Assembly (NCBI RefSeq): GCF_014203955.1
Contig: NZ_JACHKA010000001.1
Span: forward strand, 2,821,001-2,885,000
From: Sphingobium lignivorans
Lineage (GTDB): Bacteria; Pseudomonadota; Alphaproteobacteria; Sphingomonadales; Sphingomonadaceae
Direction: 5' to 3'
DNA: 64,000 nt
Numbering within the stretch: position 1 is the stretch's first letter; the number at the start of each line of letters is the position of its first letter. Positions 26,358 to 36,736 of this stretch are shown piece after piece. Made by a program: the position numbers and the translations under genes. The notes beneath the pieces are model-generated. The model did no database searches. It had not been told where the DNA came from and saw only the letters and a list, made by a program, of their open reading frames with translations.

Positions 26358-26989
26358 CCCTTCGCCTCCGCGACTTCGGTGATCGCCTCGGCAATGTTGG
26401 AATAGGCACCGCAGCGGCAGATATTGCCGCTCATCCGCTCGCGCAGTTCCGCATTGCTGAGTTGCGGCTTGGCCGACAGATCATTGGCGACGTGGCTGGG
26501 CACACCGGCTGCGATCTCGTCCAGCACGGCCACCGCAGAGCAGATCTGGCCCGGCGTGCAATAGCCGCACTGATAGCCATCATGCCTGACGAAGGCGCGC
26601 TGCATGGGGTGGAGCTGGTCCGGCGTGCCCAGCCCTTCGATGGTGGTGACCTCGTCGCCATCGTGCATCACTGCAAGCGTGAGGCAGCTGTTGATCCGGA
26701 CACCGTCGACCAGCACGGTGCAGGCGCCGCACTGGCCATGATCGCAGCCTTTCTTCGTGCCGGTGAGTTTGAGCTCTTCGCGCAGCGCATCGAGCAATGT
26801 TGTGCGTGTATCAGTCGTGAACCTGCGCAGCGTGCCATTCACGCTCAGCGCGACCTCGACCATCGCCGCGGGAGGTTGCGGCAAGGGGCGCCGGGCATCG
26901 GCCTTTTTCAAGCTCATGGCTGCCGCTGTTGCCGAGCTGCCAACGAGCATGCCCCGTCGGGAGACGCGCCACTCCTCCGGTCGATCCAT
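26354..26989 (-). CDS. paoA: aldehyde oxidoreductase [2Fe-2S] subunit with Tat signal (PaoA-like)
   Basis: A 211-residue iron-sulfur subunit. The N-terminal [16 protein letters not shown] is a Tat signal, so the assembled complex should be exported folded. The first [2Fe-2S] cluster uses [16 protein letters not shown] plus a downstream Cys, and the second uses [14 protein letters not shown] and NICRCGAY. The frame opens at 27154, but ATG 26989 has AAGGA ten bases upstream and places the twin arginines correctly. It is the first gene of paoABC, and the divergent rlmJ begins about 290 bp away. Confidence 0.9.
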   Translation of the reverse strand: MDRPEEWRVSRRGMLVGSSATAAAMSLKKADARRPLPQPPAAMVEVALSVNGTLRRFTTDTRTTLLDALREELKLTGTKKGCDHGQCGACTVLVDGVRINSCLTLAVMHDGDEVTTIEGLGTPDQLHPMQRAFVRHDGYQCGYCTPGQICSAVAVLDEIAAGVPSHVANDLSAKPQLSNAELRERMSGNICRCGAYSNIAEAITEVAEAKG

Positions 26990-27280
26990 GGCTTCATCGT
27001 CCTTCGCAACTGCTGACTGGATAGTCCCATGCTGGCCGAACGCAGCAACCGCGAATTGGCTTCCAGACGACCCCGCATCGCAAACAGGCGTGGCCCCGCT
27101 TGCACTTCCATGCGACCGTATCCATGCATCTCCGCCTGTCGCGACGATCGCCATCGCAGACTTTAGGTCGCGCGCGGACGTGCTTTAATCGCTCCCCCAA
27201 ACTTTGTACGAGCACCGGATGTGTTGCTTCAATCGCCTCGCGTCCGTGCCGGGCAGCTCGTATCCGGATTGCGTATCACA

Positions 27281-28111
27281 ATGAATTATCGCCACTCTTT
27301 CCACGCAGGCAACAGCGCCGATGTCGTGAAGCACAGCCTGCTGATCGCCCTCGTACGGTCCCTGCAGCAAAAACCGGGCGCGCTGACGCTGATCGACACC
27401 CATGCCGGCTGCGGGCTGTACGACCTTGGCGGCGAGGAGGCCGGACGGACCGGCGAGGCCATGCAGGGCGTGCTGCGGGCCTTTTCCGATCCGAATCCCT
27501 TGCTGAACGACTACCGCGCCGCCGTACAGGCGGTAAATGCCGGGGCCGAGCCACGGCTCTACCCCGGCTCGCCGCAAATCCTGGCGCAGCTTCTGCGTCC
27601 GCAGGATGTCCTGATTCTCAACGAGAAACATCCCGAAGACGCCCGTGCCCTGCGCAAGGTGATGCGCGGCACATCGGCTGCCGTGCACGAGCGCGACGCC
27701 TACGAGCTGTGGCTGGCGATGGTGCCGCCCCGCACCGCGCGCGGCGTGGTGGTCGTCGATCCACCCTACGAGCAGCCGGACGAACGCGCCCGCGTCACAG
27801 CCAGCCTCGCCGCCGCGCACCGCAAATGGGCGCATGGTGTGACGGTGATCTGGTATCCCTTGAAAGACCGCGCCATGCATCAGCGCTGGAAGGGGCAGTT
27901 ACGCAGGCTCGGCATCCCGAAATTCCTGTGCATCGAGCATTGGTTGTACGATGCCGATCAGCCCGGCATCTACAACGGCGCGGGCCTTTATATCGTCAAC
28001 CAGCCCTACGCCTTCACGCAGGCGCTGCCGGCTCTGCTGGAAGCCCTGCGCGCCACGCTGGCGCCGGAGGGGCACAGGGGCGAGATCACGACCGATTGGC
28101 TGGGCGATTAA
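27281..28111 (+). CDS. rlmJ: 23S rRNA (adenine2030-N6)-methyltransferase
   Basis: A 276-residue protein closely matching RlmJ. It begins MNYRHSFHAGNSADVVKHSL, and the SAM/adenine catalytic motif DPPYE appears in VVVVDPPYEQPDE. Further conserved parts are LIDTHAGCGLYDL and the C-terminal GAGLYIVNQP. RlmJ methylates A2030 of 23S rRNA using S-adenosylmethionine; it is a core, non-essential gene. ATG 27281 is the family start (the frame opens at 27221). It is flanked by paoA and, immediately after its TAA, by a TonB-receptor tail remnant, so it lies at a rearranged boundary. Confidence 0.94.
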   Translation: MNYRHSFHAGNSADVVKHSLLIALVRSLQQKPGALTLIDTHAGCGLYDLGGEEAGRTGEAMQGVLRAFSDPNPLLNDYRAAVQAVNAGAEPRLYPGSPQILAQLLRPQDVLILNEKHPEDARALRKVMRGTSAAVHERDAYELWLAMVPPRTARGVVVVDPPYEQPDERARVTASLAAAHRKWAHGVTVIWYPLKDRAMHQRWKGQLRRLGIPKFLCIEHWLYDADQPGIYNGAGLYIVNQPYAFTQALPALLEALRATLAPEGHRGEITTDWLGD

Positions 28112-28450
28112 TGTAGCCCCTCCGACGCCACCGCGCGGCTCGGCTTCAGCTGCAAGACCGACCTCACGCAGCGTTTCGACAAGCTGGTGCGGGGCTATGC
28201 CCGCTATGTCGGCAAGTCGATGCTCGGGGTCGGGCCGATCCTCGGCCAGCTTCAGGGCAATTATGTCGACAGCGGACTGGAACTGCGGGTGGGCGACGAG
28301 ACGCGCAGCATCAGCCTGAGTCTCACCAATCTGCTCGACACCCGCGGCAACCGCTTCGCCTTCGGTTCGCCCTTCTCGCTGCGGGACGGCAATCAGATCA
28401 ACCCGCTCCAGCCGCGCAGCATAAGGCTCGGTTTCGATCTGGCTTTTTGA
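28112..28450 (+). pseudogene. C-terminal remnant of a TonB-dependent receptor
   Basis: Directly after the rlmJ TAA, in the same frame and without a start codon, the sequence reads as the last 112 residues of a TonB-receptor barrel. Segments include ARLGFSCKTDLTQRFDKL, YVDSGLELRVGDETRSISLS, LTNLLDTRGNRFAFGSPFSL and a terminal RSIRLGFDLAF ending in Phe. There is no plug, TonB box or signal peptide. It is a deletion or recombination scar, not a gene. The inward-facing hairpin at 28503-28536 follows it. Confidence 0.82.
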
Positions 28451-28502
28451 TCGGGGACGTCACCGGCCCGACAGCGCTCTTCGCAAGGTCGCAAACCGAC
28501 CT

Positions 28503-28536
28503 CCCGGCGGCGGCGCAAGGGAATGCCGCCGCCGGG
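28503..28536. terminator. strong bidirectional hairpin
   Basis: CCCGGCGGCGGC (28503-28514), a 10-base loop, GCCGCCGCCGGG (28525-28536): a perfect 12-bp G/C stem between the receptor remnant and the convergent ABC permease gene. The position fits a two-way terminator; no T-run follows on either side. Confidence 0.65.
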
Positions 28537-28546
28537 TGCGCCGCGC

Positions 28547-31051
28547 TCACTCGTAGCGCAGCGCCTTGATGGGGTTGGTGCGCGCCACCCGCACGGCATG
28601 GGCGGCGATCGTCACCACCGCAATCAGCAGCGCGAGCAGGCCAGCCAGCAGGAAGGGCGTCGGCCCCAAAGGCATGCGCGCGTCGAACTGGTTGAGCCAG
28701 TCGCGCATCGCCCACCAGGCGATGGGCCAGGCGATGAGGTTGGCGATCACCACCGGCCGCGTGAACTGCCACACGAGCAGCCGCACGATGTCGAACGTGC
28801 CCGCGCCCAGTACCTTGCGGATGCCGATCTCCTTGGTCCGCCGCTCCGCCGTGAAGGCGGCGAGACCGAACAGGCCGAGGCAGCCAATCACCACCGCCAG
28901 CAGCGCGAACATGCCGAACATCTGCGCCCGCGCGTCGATCCGCTGGTAGGTGCGCGCCATGATGGCATCGCTGAACTCTGCCTTGAAGGGCACATCCGGT
29001 GCAAAGCTGCGCCAGACGCGTTCCACGCCCGCGCGCACCTCCGCCGGATTGCCATCGTAGCGCACATCGAGCCAGTTGGTGTTGTTGGTGTTCACGAAGA
29101 ACATGATCGGCTCGATCGGCGTGCGGACGCTGCGGAAGCGGGAATCGGTCACCACGCCGATGATCGTGAGTTTCATGATGCCGCCCTCGTCGCCGCGATC
29201 ATAGTCGATGATCTTGCCCACCGCGTCCTGCGGGCTGGTGTAGCCGAGGCGACGCACGCCGGATTCGTTGAGGACGATATTGGCGCCGCGTGCCCCCATG
29301 GCCCGCGCCGCTTCGGGATCGGGCACGGCCGGCTCGGTCGCGTCGTCCGCAGGACGATTGCGATCGAAAATGCGGCCCGCGACCGTCCGGATCTGCATGG
29401 TCGGAAAATAGTCCGCGTCGATCGCATAGATGCCGATCTGGACCGGCTCGGGCTGACCCGGCACGCCCACCACGGTGCTGGAGGTGTTGCCGGTGTTGAC
29501 GCCGATCCCCGTGCGCGCCGCCGCGGTCACGCCGGGCACCTTGCGAATCTGCTGGATCAGCGCTTCCTCGCGGCCCTGCAGGCTGGTCGCGCCGATGCCG
29601 TTCACCTGCAGCAGCCCGTCCCGCTTGAAACCGGGGTCAGCGGAGCGGGCATAGAGCGTCTGACCATAGACGATGGCGGTGCAGGCCATCAGCCCGATTG
29701 AAACCGCGAACTGGACCACGACCAATATGCCGCGCAGCCGCCCCGATCCTTCCGCCTCCGATGCCGACTTGTTGGCCTTGAGCACGCGCGCCGGCTGGAA
29801 GCGCGAGAGATACAGCCCGGGATAGAGGCCGCCGGCCGCGCCGACCAGCAGCACCAGCGCCAGGATCGGCAGCAGGAGACCGCCGTGCCCGAAATAGTGC
29901 AGCGCTATGTCCGCATCGAGAAAATGCGCGAACCAGGGCACCGCGATCTCGGCCAGCGCCAGCGCGACCAGCGTGGCGATGGCAGTGAGCAGGATGGATT
30001 CGCCCAGAAACTGCATGATCAGCTGCTTGCGCGTGGCGCCCAGCACCTTGCGCAGCGCCACCTCACGCGCCCGCTGCCCGGCCCGGGCGGTAGCGAGATT
30101 GGTGAAGTTCATGCAGGCCATTGCCAGGATCAGCACGGCAATCACGGAAAAGGTAACGATCGAGGTCCGGTCGTTGCCCGGCGTCATGTCCGAGTTCTGC
30201 GCCTTGCCCAGATGCACGTCGCGCACATTCACCAGCGCATAGGTCCGTCCGTCGCCCTCGTTGCTGCGCTGGCCGTTGGTCGTGCTGTCGGGGATGTTGC
30301 GCTTCTTCCAGGCGTCGAACTGGCTATTGACCGTCGCCACGTCCACGCCGGGCTTCAGCTTTACATAGACCCAGCCGGCGGTCCATCCCCAGCTCTCCAG
30401 GAACGCCTCATTATGGCCCTGAGCATAAAGGCTGGGCATGTCGGCGCGCAGCAGCATGCCGAACGCCATATGCGTGTTCTTGGGCAGATCCTTGAAGACC
30501 CCCGTGACGCGATAGTCCGCCTTCACGCCCATGATGATCGTGGTGAGCGTGCGGCCGACCGCATTGGTCGTGCCGAAGAAGCGGATCGCCTGCTTCTCGC
30601 TCAGGATCGCCGAGCCGGGATTGGCCAGCGCCCGGTCATTGCCGTGGAGCATCGGCAGCGCCACCACATCGAGGAAGCGGCTGTCGACCAGTTGCGCGTC
30701 CTCGGGCGTGTAGGCCTGCCCATCCTTGAGGACGGTGATCCCGACGCCGCCGCCCACATAGGTCGCCGCCTCGATCTGCGGGAAATCCTTGAGCAGCGCG
30801 CCCTTGGTCACATAGGGCACGCCCTGATTGTCGAATTTGTCGGACGACGTCAGGCTCTGATAATAGCTCTGGAACTGGAACACCCGGTCATTGTCCGGCA
30901 GCCAGTCGTCATAGCTGCTCTCATAGCGGACATAGAGCAGGATCATCAGGCAGGCGGCGATGCCGATCGCCAGGCCGAAGATGTTGATGAAGGCATAGAC
31001 CTTGTTCTTGGCCAGGGCCCGCACGCCCACCGTCAGATAATTGCGCCACAT
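28547..31051 (-). CDS. MacB/FtsX-type ABC transporter permease
   Basis: An 834-residue permease with the duplicated MacB-periplasmic-core plus FtsX architecture. Helix 1 is about residues 20-42 (FINIFGLAIGIAACLMILLY), followed by a large extracytoplasmic domain. Then come three helices with RAREVALRKVLGATRKQL and a second periplasmic domain. The C-terminal FtsX block has RRTKEIGIRKVLGAG and ends in NPIKALRYE. ATG 31051 follows GGAAGGA. Such proteins couple ATP hydrolysis to mechanical export or lipoprotein extraction instead of transmembrane passage. It works with the ATPase at 31086 and the HlyD-like adaptor at 31780. Confidence 0.88.
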   Translation of the reverse strand: MWRNYLTVGVRALAKNKVYAFINIFGLAIGIAACLMILLYVRYESSYDDWLPDNDRVFQFQSYYQSLTSSDKFDNQGVPYVTKGALLKDFPQIEAATYVGGGVGITVLKDGQAYTPEDAQLVDSRFLDVVALPMLHGNDRALANPGSAILSEKQAIRFFGTTNAVGRTLTTIIMGVKADYRVTGVFKDLPKNTHMAFGMLLRADMPSLYAQGHNEAFLESWGWTAGWVYVKLKPGVDVATVNSQFDAWKKRNIPDSTTNGQRSNEGDGRTYALVNVRDVHLGKAQNSDMTPGNDRTSIVTFSVIAVLILAMACMNFTNLATARAGQRAREVALRKVLGATRKQLIMQFLGESILLTAIATLVALALAEIAVPWFAHFLDADIALHYFGHGGLLLPILALVLLVGAAGGLYPGLYLSRFQPARVLKANKSASEAEGSGRLRGILVVVQFAVSIGLMACTAIVYGQTLYARSADPGFKRDGLLQVNGIGATSLQGREEALIQQIRKVPGVTAAARTGIGVNTGNTSSTVVGVPGQPEPVQIGIYAIDADYFPTMQIRTVAGRIFDRNRPADDATEPAVPDPEAARAMGARGANIVLNESGVRRLGYTSPQDAVGKIIDYDRGDEGGIMKLTIIGVVTDSRFRSVRTPIEPIMFFVNTNNTNWLDVRYDGNPAEVRAGVERVWRSFAPDVPFKAEFSDAIMARTYQRIDARAQMFGMFALLAVVIGCLGLFGLAAFTAERRTKEIGIRKVLGAGTFDIVRLLVWQFTRPVVIANLIAWPIAWWAMRDWLNQFDARMPLGPTPFLLAGLLALLIAVVTIAAHAVRVARTNPIKALRYE

Positions 31052-31085
31052 TGCTGCGTCCTTCCCGTTCCCGTCCCGTCTTTCC

Positions 31086-31769
31086 TCACGCCGCCCGGCG
31101 GCGCTCCTGCAGGATGCGCCCGTCGAGCATGTTGACGATGCGCCCGGCATAGTCGGCATGGGCGGGCGAGTGAGTGACCATGACGATGTTCGAGCCTTCC
31201 GCGTTGAGCTGCTGGAGCATGCGCATCACTTCCTCGCCATGCTGGGTGTCGAGATTCCCGGTCGGCTCGTCTGCCAGGATGAGCTTGGGCTCGGCGACGA
31301 GCGCGCGGGCGACTGCCACGCGCTGCTGCTGGCCGCCGGACAGCTGGCTGGGGAAATGCTTGGCCCGATGAGCGATGCCGACCCGGTCCATCACAGCTTC
31401 CACGCGCGCTTTGCGCTCGGAGGGCGCCACCTTGTGATAGAGCAGCGCCAGTTCGATATTGTCGCGCACTGAGAGCTCGTCGACCAGATTGAAGCTCTGG
31501 AAGATGAAGCCGATATTCTCCTTGCGCACGACCGCCAGCTTCGTCTCGGACAGGCCGGCGACTTCCTGCCCGTCGAACAGGTAGGAGCCGCCTGTGGGGC
31601 TGTCGAGCATGCCGATCATGTTGAGCAGGGTGGACTTGCCACAGCCCGAGGGGCCCATGATTGCGACGAACTCGCCGGTCGCGATGTCGAGATCAATGGC
31701 ATCGAGGGCCGTAGTCTGCACCGTGTCGGTGCGATAGACGCGGGAGAGTTCGCGCATGCGCAGCATCAT
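31086..31769 (-). CDS. MacB/LolD-type ABC transporter ATP-binding protein
   Basis: A 227-residue ATPase with Walker [11 protein letters not shown]-loop, the signature [15 protein letters not shown], Walker [13 protein letters not shown] and a His switch in MVTHSPAHA. Size and the TGNLD motif place it in the MacB/LolD group that partners FtsX-like permeases. ATG 31769 has AAAGGA; the frame opens upstream to 31907 but those residues overlap the adaptor gene. It lies 34 bp before the permease and 10 bp after the adaptor, in the same operon. Confidence 0.92.
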   Translation of the reverse strand: MMLRMRELSRVYRTDTVQTTALDAIDLDIATGEFVAIMGPSGCGKSTLLNMIGMLDSPTGGSYLFDGQEVAGLSETKLAVVRKENIGFIFQSFNLVDELSVRDNIELALLYHKVAPSERKARVEAVMDRVGIAHRAKHFPSQLSGGQQQRVAVARALVAEPKLILADEPTGNLDTQHGEEVMRMLQQLNAEGSNIVMVTHSPAHADYAGRIVNMLDGRILQERRRAA

Positions 31770-31779
31770 GGATGTCCTT

Positions 31780-33162
31780 TCATTTCGCGAGGTCGAGGCG
31801 GCTCTTGTCGGTGAAGCCGGTATAGGGTGAGGTGATGACGCGCTCGCGGGGGCTGAGACCGTCGAGCACTTCGATATACTCGCTGTTGCGCCGGCCGAGC
31901 CGCACATTGCGTCGTTCCGCGCTGCGCCCGTTCGGCGCCACCACGAACACCCAGGCGCCCTGCGTGTCGTTGTAGAAGCCGCCGCTTGGCAGCAGCAGCG
32001 CGGGGGTGGGATCGCTGAGCGTCAGCCGCGCCTGCAGGCTCTGGCCGCGCTGGATCTGCTCCGGCTCGGCTCCGATGAACTGGAGGTCGACCTGGAACTG
32101 GCCGTTCTGCACCTGCGGATAGATCTTGGTTACGCGGGCCGTGTAATGTTTGCCGCCCCAGTCGATGGCGGCGCGCTGGCCCAGCGAGACGCGGCCGAGA
32201 TAATATTCGTCAACGCCGGCCTGCAGCTTGTTGTGGCCGGGAGAATCGATCTGGCCGATGCGCTCGCCGCGCTGGAGCGACTGGCCGACCTGGATGTTGA
32301 AGCCGGAGAGCTGGCCATCCACCGGCGCGCGCAGGTTGAGCGCTTCCAGGTTCATATGGGCCAGTTGCAGGCTAGATTGCAGCGATTCCACGGATTCGCG
32401 CAGCTGGGCGAGCTGGCGGCCCTGCATCTGCGTGTTGGATTGCTGGGTGCGGCGCAGCACGGCGGCGCGCCGCACCTCGAAATCATATTGGTCCTGCGTG
32501 TCGGCGAACTGCCGCCGCGAGACGAAGCCCTGCTCGGCGAGCGGCGATTCCAGGTCGAGCTGGCGCTTGGCCTTCTCCATCGCGAGGCGAGATTCGAGCA
32601 CGGCGCGCTCATCGGCGAGCTGGGTCTGGGAGAGCGCCAACTCCTGGCTGCGCATCGCATTGATCTGCTGCTCCACTTCCGCCTGGTCGCGCAGCGTGGA
32701 AAGCTGGAGATCGGCATTGGAGAGCACGGCGATGAGCTGCCCCTTGCCGACCACCGCGCCATCCTCGACCAGTATCCTGTCGACCCGCCCGCCCTCCAGG
32801 GAATCGATAAACACGGTGAGCAGCGGCGTCACCTTGGCGCGCAGCGGGATGAAATCGTCGAATGTGCCGCGCTTCACTTCCGAGATGGCGAGCTGGGCGC
32901 TCTGCACCGTCTGGCTCGCCCCGCTCGGCGCGAACCACCAGAAGCCGGCGCCCAGCAGCGCCAGCGCCACCGCGCCGCCGTTCAGCTTGAGCCGCGCGGG
33001 CAGGCGGCGGCTCTCCACCACCTGATCCATGCCGCTGCCGCTCGCCGGTCCCGCGGATGCGTCCTCCTTCCTGTCCGTCCTGATCCGCACGATGCTCATG
33101 CCACCGCTCGTCGCAAGCTTCATGCCATTCGCCGCGCGTGCCACAATGTCCCGCCCGATCAC
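31780..33162 (-). CDS. HlyD/MacA-like membrane-fusion (periplasmic adaptor) protein
   Basis: A 460-residue adaptor. A membrane anchor lies at about residues 62-80 (GGAVALALLGAGFWWFA), followed by a lipoyl half-motif (VEDGAVVGKGQLIAVLSNADL). A long coiled-coil hairpin is rich in Gln/Glu/Arg, and lipoyl half two is LRAPVDGQLSGFNIQVGQSL. Beta-barrel domains follow to the end. The GTG at 33162 overlaps the stop of the small gene at 33159 as GTGA, which argues for this start; ATG 33099 is an alternative. MacA-like adaptors bridge an ABC permease and an outer-membrane channel. No TolC-like gene is nearby. Confidence 0.85.
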   Translation of the reverse strand: MIGRDIVARAANGMKLATSGGMSIVRIRTDRKEDASAGPASGSGMDQVVESRRLPARLKLNGGAVALALLGAGFWWFAPSGASQTVQSAQLAISEVKRGTFDDFIPLRAKVTPLLTVFIDSLEGGRVDRILVEDGAVVGKGQLIAVLSNADLQLSTLRDQAEVEQQINAMRSQELALSQTQLADERAVLESRLAMEKAKRQLDLESPLAEQGFVSRRQFADTQDQYDFEVRRAAVLRRTQQSNTQMQGRQLAQLRESVESLQSSLQLAHMNLEALNLRAPVDGQLSGFNIQVGQSLQRGERIGQIDSPGHNKLQAGVDEYYLGRVSLGQRAAIDWGGKHYTARVTKIYPQVQNGQFQVDLQFIGAEPEQIQRGQSLQARLTLSDPTPALLLPSGGFYNDTQGAWVFVVAPNGRSAERRNVRLGRRNSEYIEVLDGLSPRERVITSPYTGFTDKSRLDLAK

Positions 33163-33377
33163 GAGAAACCGCCCCGCCCACTGTCCGTTTTCGGACGATG
33201 GTGTTCGAAATCGAACGCCAGCCGGATGACGGCGGCGGTCAGCACGATGCGGGTGCGCTCCTGCCCGATGTCAAGATCGAGCCCCAGCGGGCGATAGCCT
33301 CCTGCTCCCGGCACCCCAAGCAACAGCAGGGACAGCCCCGCCAGAACGGCGAGAATGCTGCTGCGTTTTTTGTCCAT
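33159..33377 (-). CDS. small single-span protein, first gene of the ABC export operon
   Basis: A 72-residue protein starting MDKKRSSILAVLAGLSLLLL. It has one N-terminal membrane or signal segment and then a short soluble part (LGLDLDIGQERTRIVLTAAV). ATG 33377 has AAAGGA nine bases upstream, and a sigma-54-type promoter lies 46-61 bp upstream. The stop overlaps the adaptor's GTG in a GTGA arrangement. No family is recognised. Its position and coupling suggest an accessory subunit or chaperone of the export system. It is not a shadow, because it has its own ribosome site, promoter and coupling. Confidence 0.65.
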   Translation of the reverse strand: MDKKRSSILAVLAGLSLLLLGVPGAGGYRPLGLDLDIGQERTRIVLTAAVIRLAFDFEHHRPKTDSGRGGFS

Positions 33378-33422
33378 GAGAGCGTTCCTTTCGGCTCTTG
33401 GCATTGCGGTTGCCTCTCAGGG

Positions 33423-33438
33423 AGCATGAGCCGTGCCA
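33423..33438 (-). promoter_or_regulatory. sigma-54 promoter for the ABC export operon
   Basis: The reverse strand reads TGGCACGGCTCATGCT: GG at -24 and GC at -12 separated by exactly ten bases, five of six consensus bases around each element. The predicted start point lies about 35 bp before the small gene at 33377. An adjacent gene encodes a sigma-54 activator, which supports the call. Confidence 0.75.
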
Positions 33439-33445
33439 GTTTCGG

Positions 33446-33459
33446 TTTTTCGCGAAAAT
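33446..33459. promoter_or_regulatory. palindrome between the sigma-54 promoters, candidate activator site
   Basis: TTTTCGCGAAAA (33447-33458) is a perfect 12-bp palindrome, extended by GG and CC flanks to a near-perfect 18-bp dyad. It lies between the two divergent sigma-54 promoters. Two more dyads, TGTCCGTTTTCGGACG (33182-33197) and GTTCGAAATCGAAC (33203-33216), lie inside the end of the small gene and could be distal activator sites. Confidence 0.5.
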
Positions 33460-33476
33460 CCATGAGACTGGGGAAC

Positions 33477-33491
33477 TGGCACGCATTTTGA
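33477..33491 (+). promoter_or_regulatory. sigma-54-like promoter for the two-component system
   Basis: TGGCACGCATTTTGA: GG at -24 is correct and TTG precedes the -12 position, but the invariant GC reads GA. The predicted start point is about 28 bp before the regulator's ATG at 33531. It is divergent from the stronger promoter at 33423-33438. Autoregulation by the NtrC-like protein is likely but the site is imperfect. Confidence 0.55.
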
Positions 33492-33530
33492 TTGTCCGAA
33501 ATCGCACAGTCACCTTATGGGAACGGACAG

Positions 33531-34920
<1,390 letters not shown>

Positions 34921-34931
<11 letters not shown>

Positions 34932-36255
34932 CCGCCGCTTCACATTCGCGCTGGCGGGCTGGATCGCGCTGCTCGGCGCCGCGCTGGCGGCCAGCGTGGG
35001 CGCTTTCATGCTGCCGGGGCTGGGCGCCGGGCGGATCGTCGCGCTGCTCGGCGTGGCCGGCGCCACGGCGGGCCTGTGGCTGCATGTCCGCCAGACCAAT
35101 CGCACGGTCGCGCGCTTCGTCGAGGCCCTGCGCTTCGGCGACAGCGCGACCCGTTTCGGGCTCGAGCAGGGCGCGGGCTTTCGCGAGCTGGGCGAGGCGC
35201 TGGACGCCGCCATGACGCGCGCCCATGCCCGACAGGAGGCGATGGCGGGCGAGCTGCGCTTCCTGGAGGCGCTGGTCGACGACATGCCCATCGCGCTGCT
35301 CACCATCGACGCGGAGGGTCAGGTGACGCTCGCCAACAAGGCCGCGCGGCGCCTGTTCCGCGATGTGCAGGGTGCCCGTGCGGAGGATTATGTCCGCTAC
35401 AGCGCCACGCTGGCGCGCCAGCTCGCCGAAGGCCGGCCGGGCGAGACCATGCTGCTGATCGCGCTCGACGGCATGCCGCAGAATGTGCTGGTCCGCCGGG
35501 CCAGCCTGGACCGGCTGGGCCGCCGCATCAGCGTCGTCACCGTCCAGCCCGTGCAGGGCATGCTGAATGCCGTGGAGGCCGCTGCCCAGACCGATCTGGT
35601 GCGCGTGCTGACGCATGAGATCCTCAATTCGCTGACCCCCGTCACCTCGCTGGCCGAGACCGCGGCGGGGCTGCTCGAGGCACCGGACCTCGCCGCCGAG
35701 CCGCGCGTCGCCGATGCCCGCGCCGCCGTTTCCGCGCTCGCCCGGCGCGCATCGGGCCTGTCCCATTTCATCGAGGCCTATCGCGCCGTCGCCCGTTCGC
35801 CCGAGGTACGCCGCCAGCGCTTCCTTGCCCTGCCCTGGGCCGAGGAACTGGTCCGCATCTTCGCGGCTGAAGCGGCCGAGCTGCCGATCAGGCTGATCGT
35901 CGAGCCGCAGGATCTGCCGCTGGACGCGGACCCGGACCTGCTGGCGCAAGTGGTCATCAACCTGCTGCGCAATGCCCGGCAGGCGATGGATGGCCACACC
36001 GACGCGCCCCACATCACGCTGCGCGTCAAGCCCTATGGGCAGGCCGTGCTGCTTGAAGTGGAGGATTGCGGCCCCGGCGTCCCGCCCGCGCTGCGCCACG
36101 ACATCTTCCTGCCCTTCTTCACCACCCGCGCCAACGGCACCGGCGTCGGCCTCAATCTCGCCCGCCAGATCGCCATCGCGCATGGCGGCACGATCGAGGT
36201 GCGTGACGCTCCGGACGGCGGCGCTCTCATTTGCCTCGCCTTGCCCCACGCCTGA
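34921..36255 (+). CDS. NtrY-like sensor histidine kinase
   Basis: A 444-residue kinase. Two N-terminal membrane helices (about residues 7-28 and 35-55) are followed by a linker and a PAS-like domain around PIALLTIDAEGQVTLANKAA. The phospho-acceptor histidine is in VRVLTHEILNSLTPVTSLAE. The ATPase domain has N-box NLLRNARQAMDG, G1 DCGPGVPP and G2 GTGVGLNLARQIAIAHGG. Almost no periplasmic loop is present, so it probably senses a membrane or cytoplasmic signal. It is co-transcribed with the NtrC-like regulator (11-bp overlap). Signal unknown; cell-envelope stress is an inference from the export operon. Confidence 0.9.
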
Positions 36256-36736
36256 TCGCCCATTTTCAGCCACCGATGCGACCCGGCGCATTTTTACTTA
36301 CCTCCGCGGACAGCGCACGGCATAGGCGCCGGACCTGAAAACGAACCCCGGGCCGACATCGTGAATCGATGCCAGAAGCGTGCGATTATCAGAATAATCA
36401 CGCTATGGGCTGTGTAGTCAGAGAACGTGTTTCGCAGGCGCGCAGCAGATTCCGCCCGCCGCTGTAACCTCAGATGTGGTCGTTCACCGCCAACATCTCG
36501 GACATTCCCGCCTCAATTCTGACGTCCCGATAGCCGCTATTCGTTCATCCCGCTCGTCATGACGTGAAGGTCGGACGATTCGGAAAGGCGACAACGAGAA
36601 TGGCATAACTGCCAATCGTTCATAGGCCATTCTGGTTGCTGGCACTCGCGCTCGCACTTGCCTGCGTACCATTGCAAAAGATGTCAGCGTGCCATTGAAG
36701 TCCGGCAGCCCGAATAAAGCAAAAGGCCAGCTCAAA
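36256..36736. other. 481-bp gap, no supported gene
   Basis: The gap lies between the kinase stop and the reverse sulfatase stop. A reverse open frame (36484-36831) overlaps the sulfatase end and is Arg/Cys-rich without protein character. A short dyad, TGCGATTATCAGAATAATCACGC near 36382-36404, is the only structure noticed. The region marks the boundary of the sulfatase locus. Confidence 0.5.
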
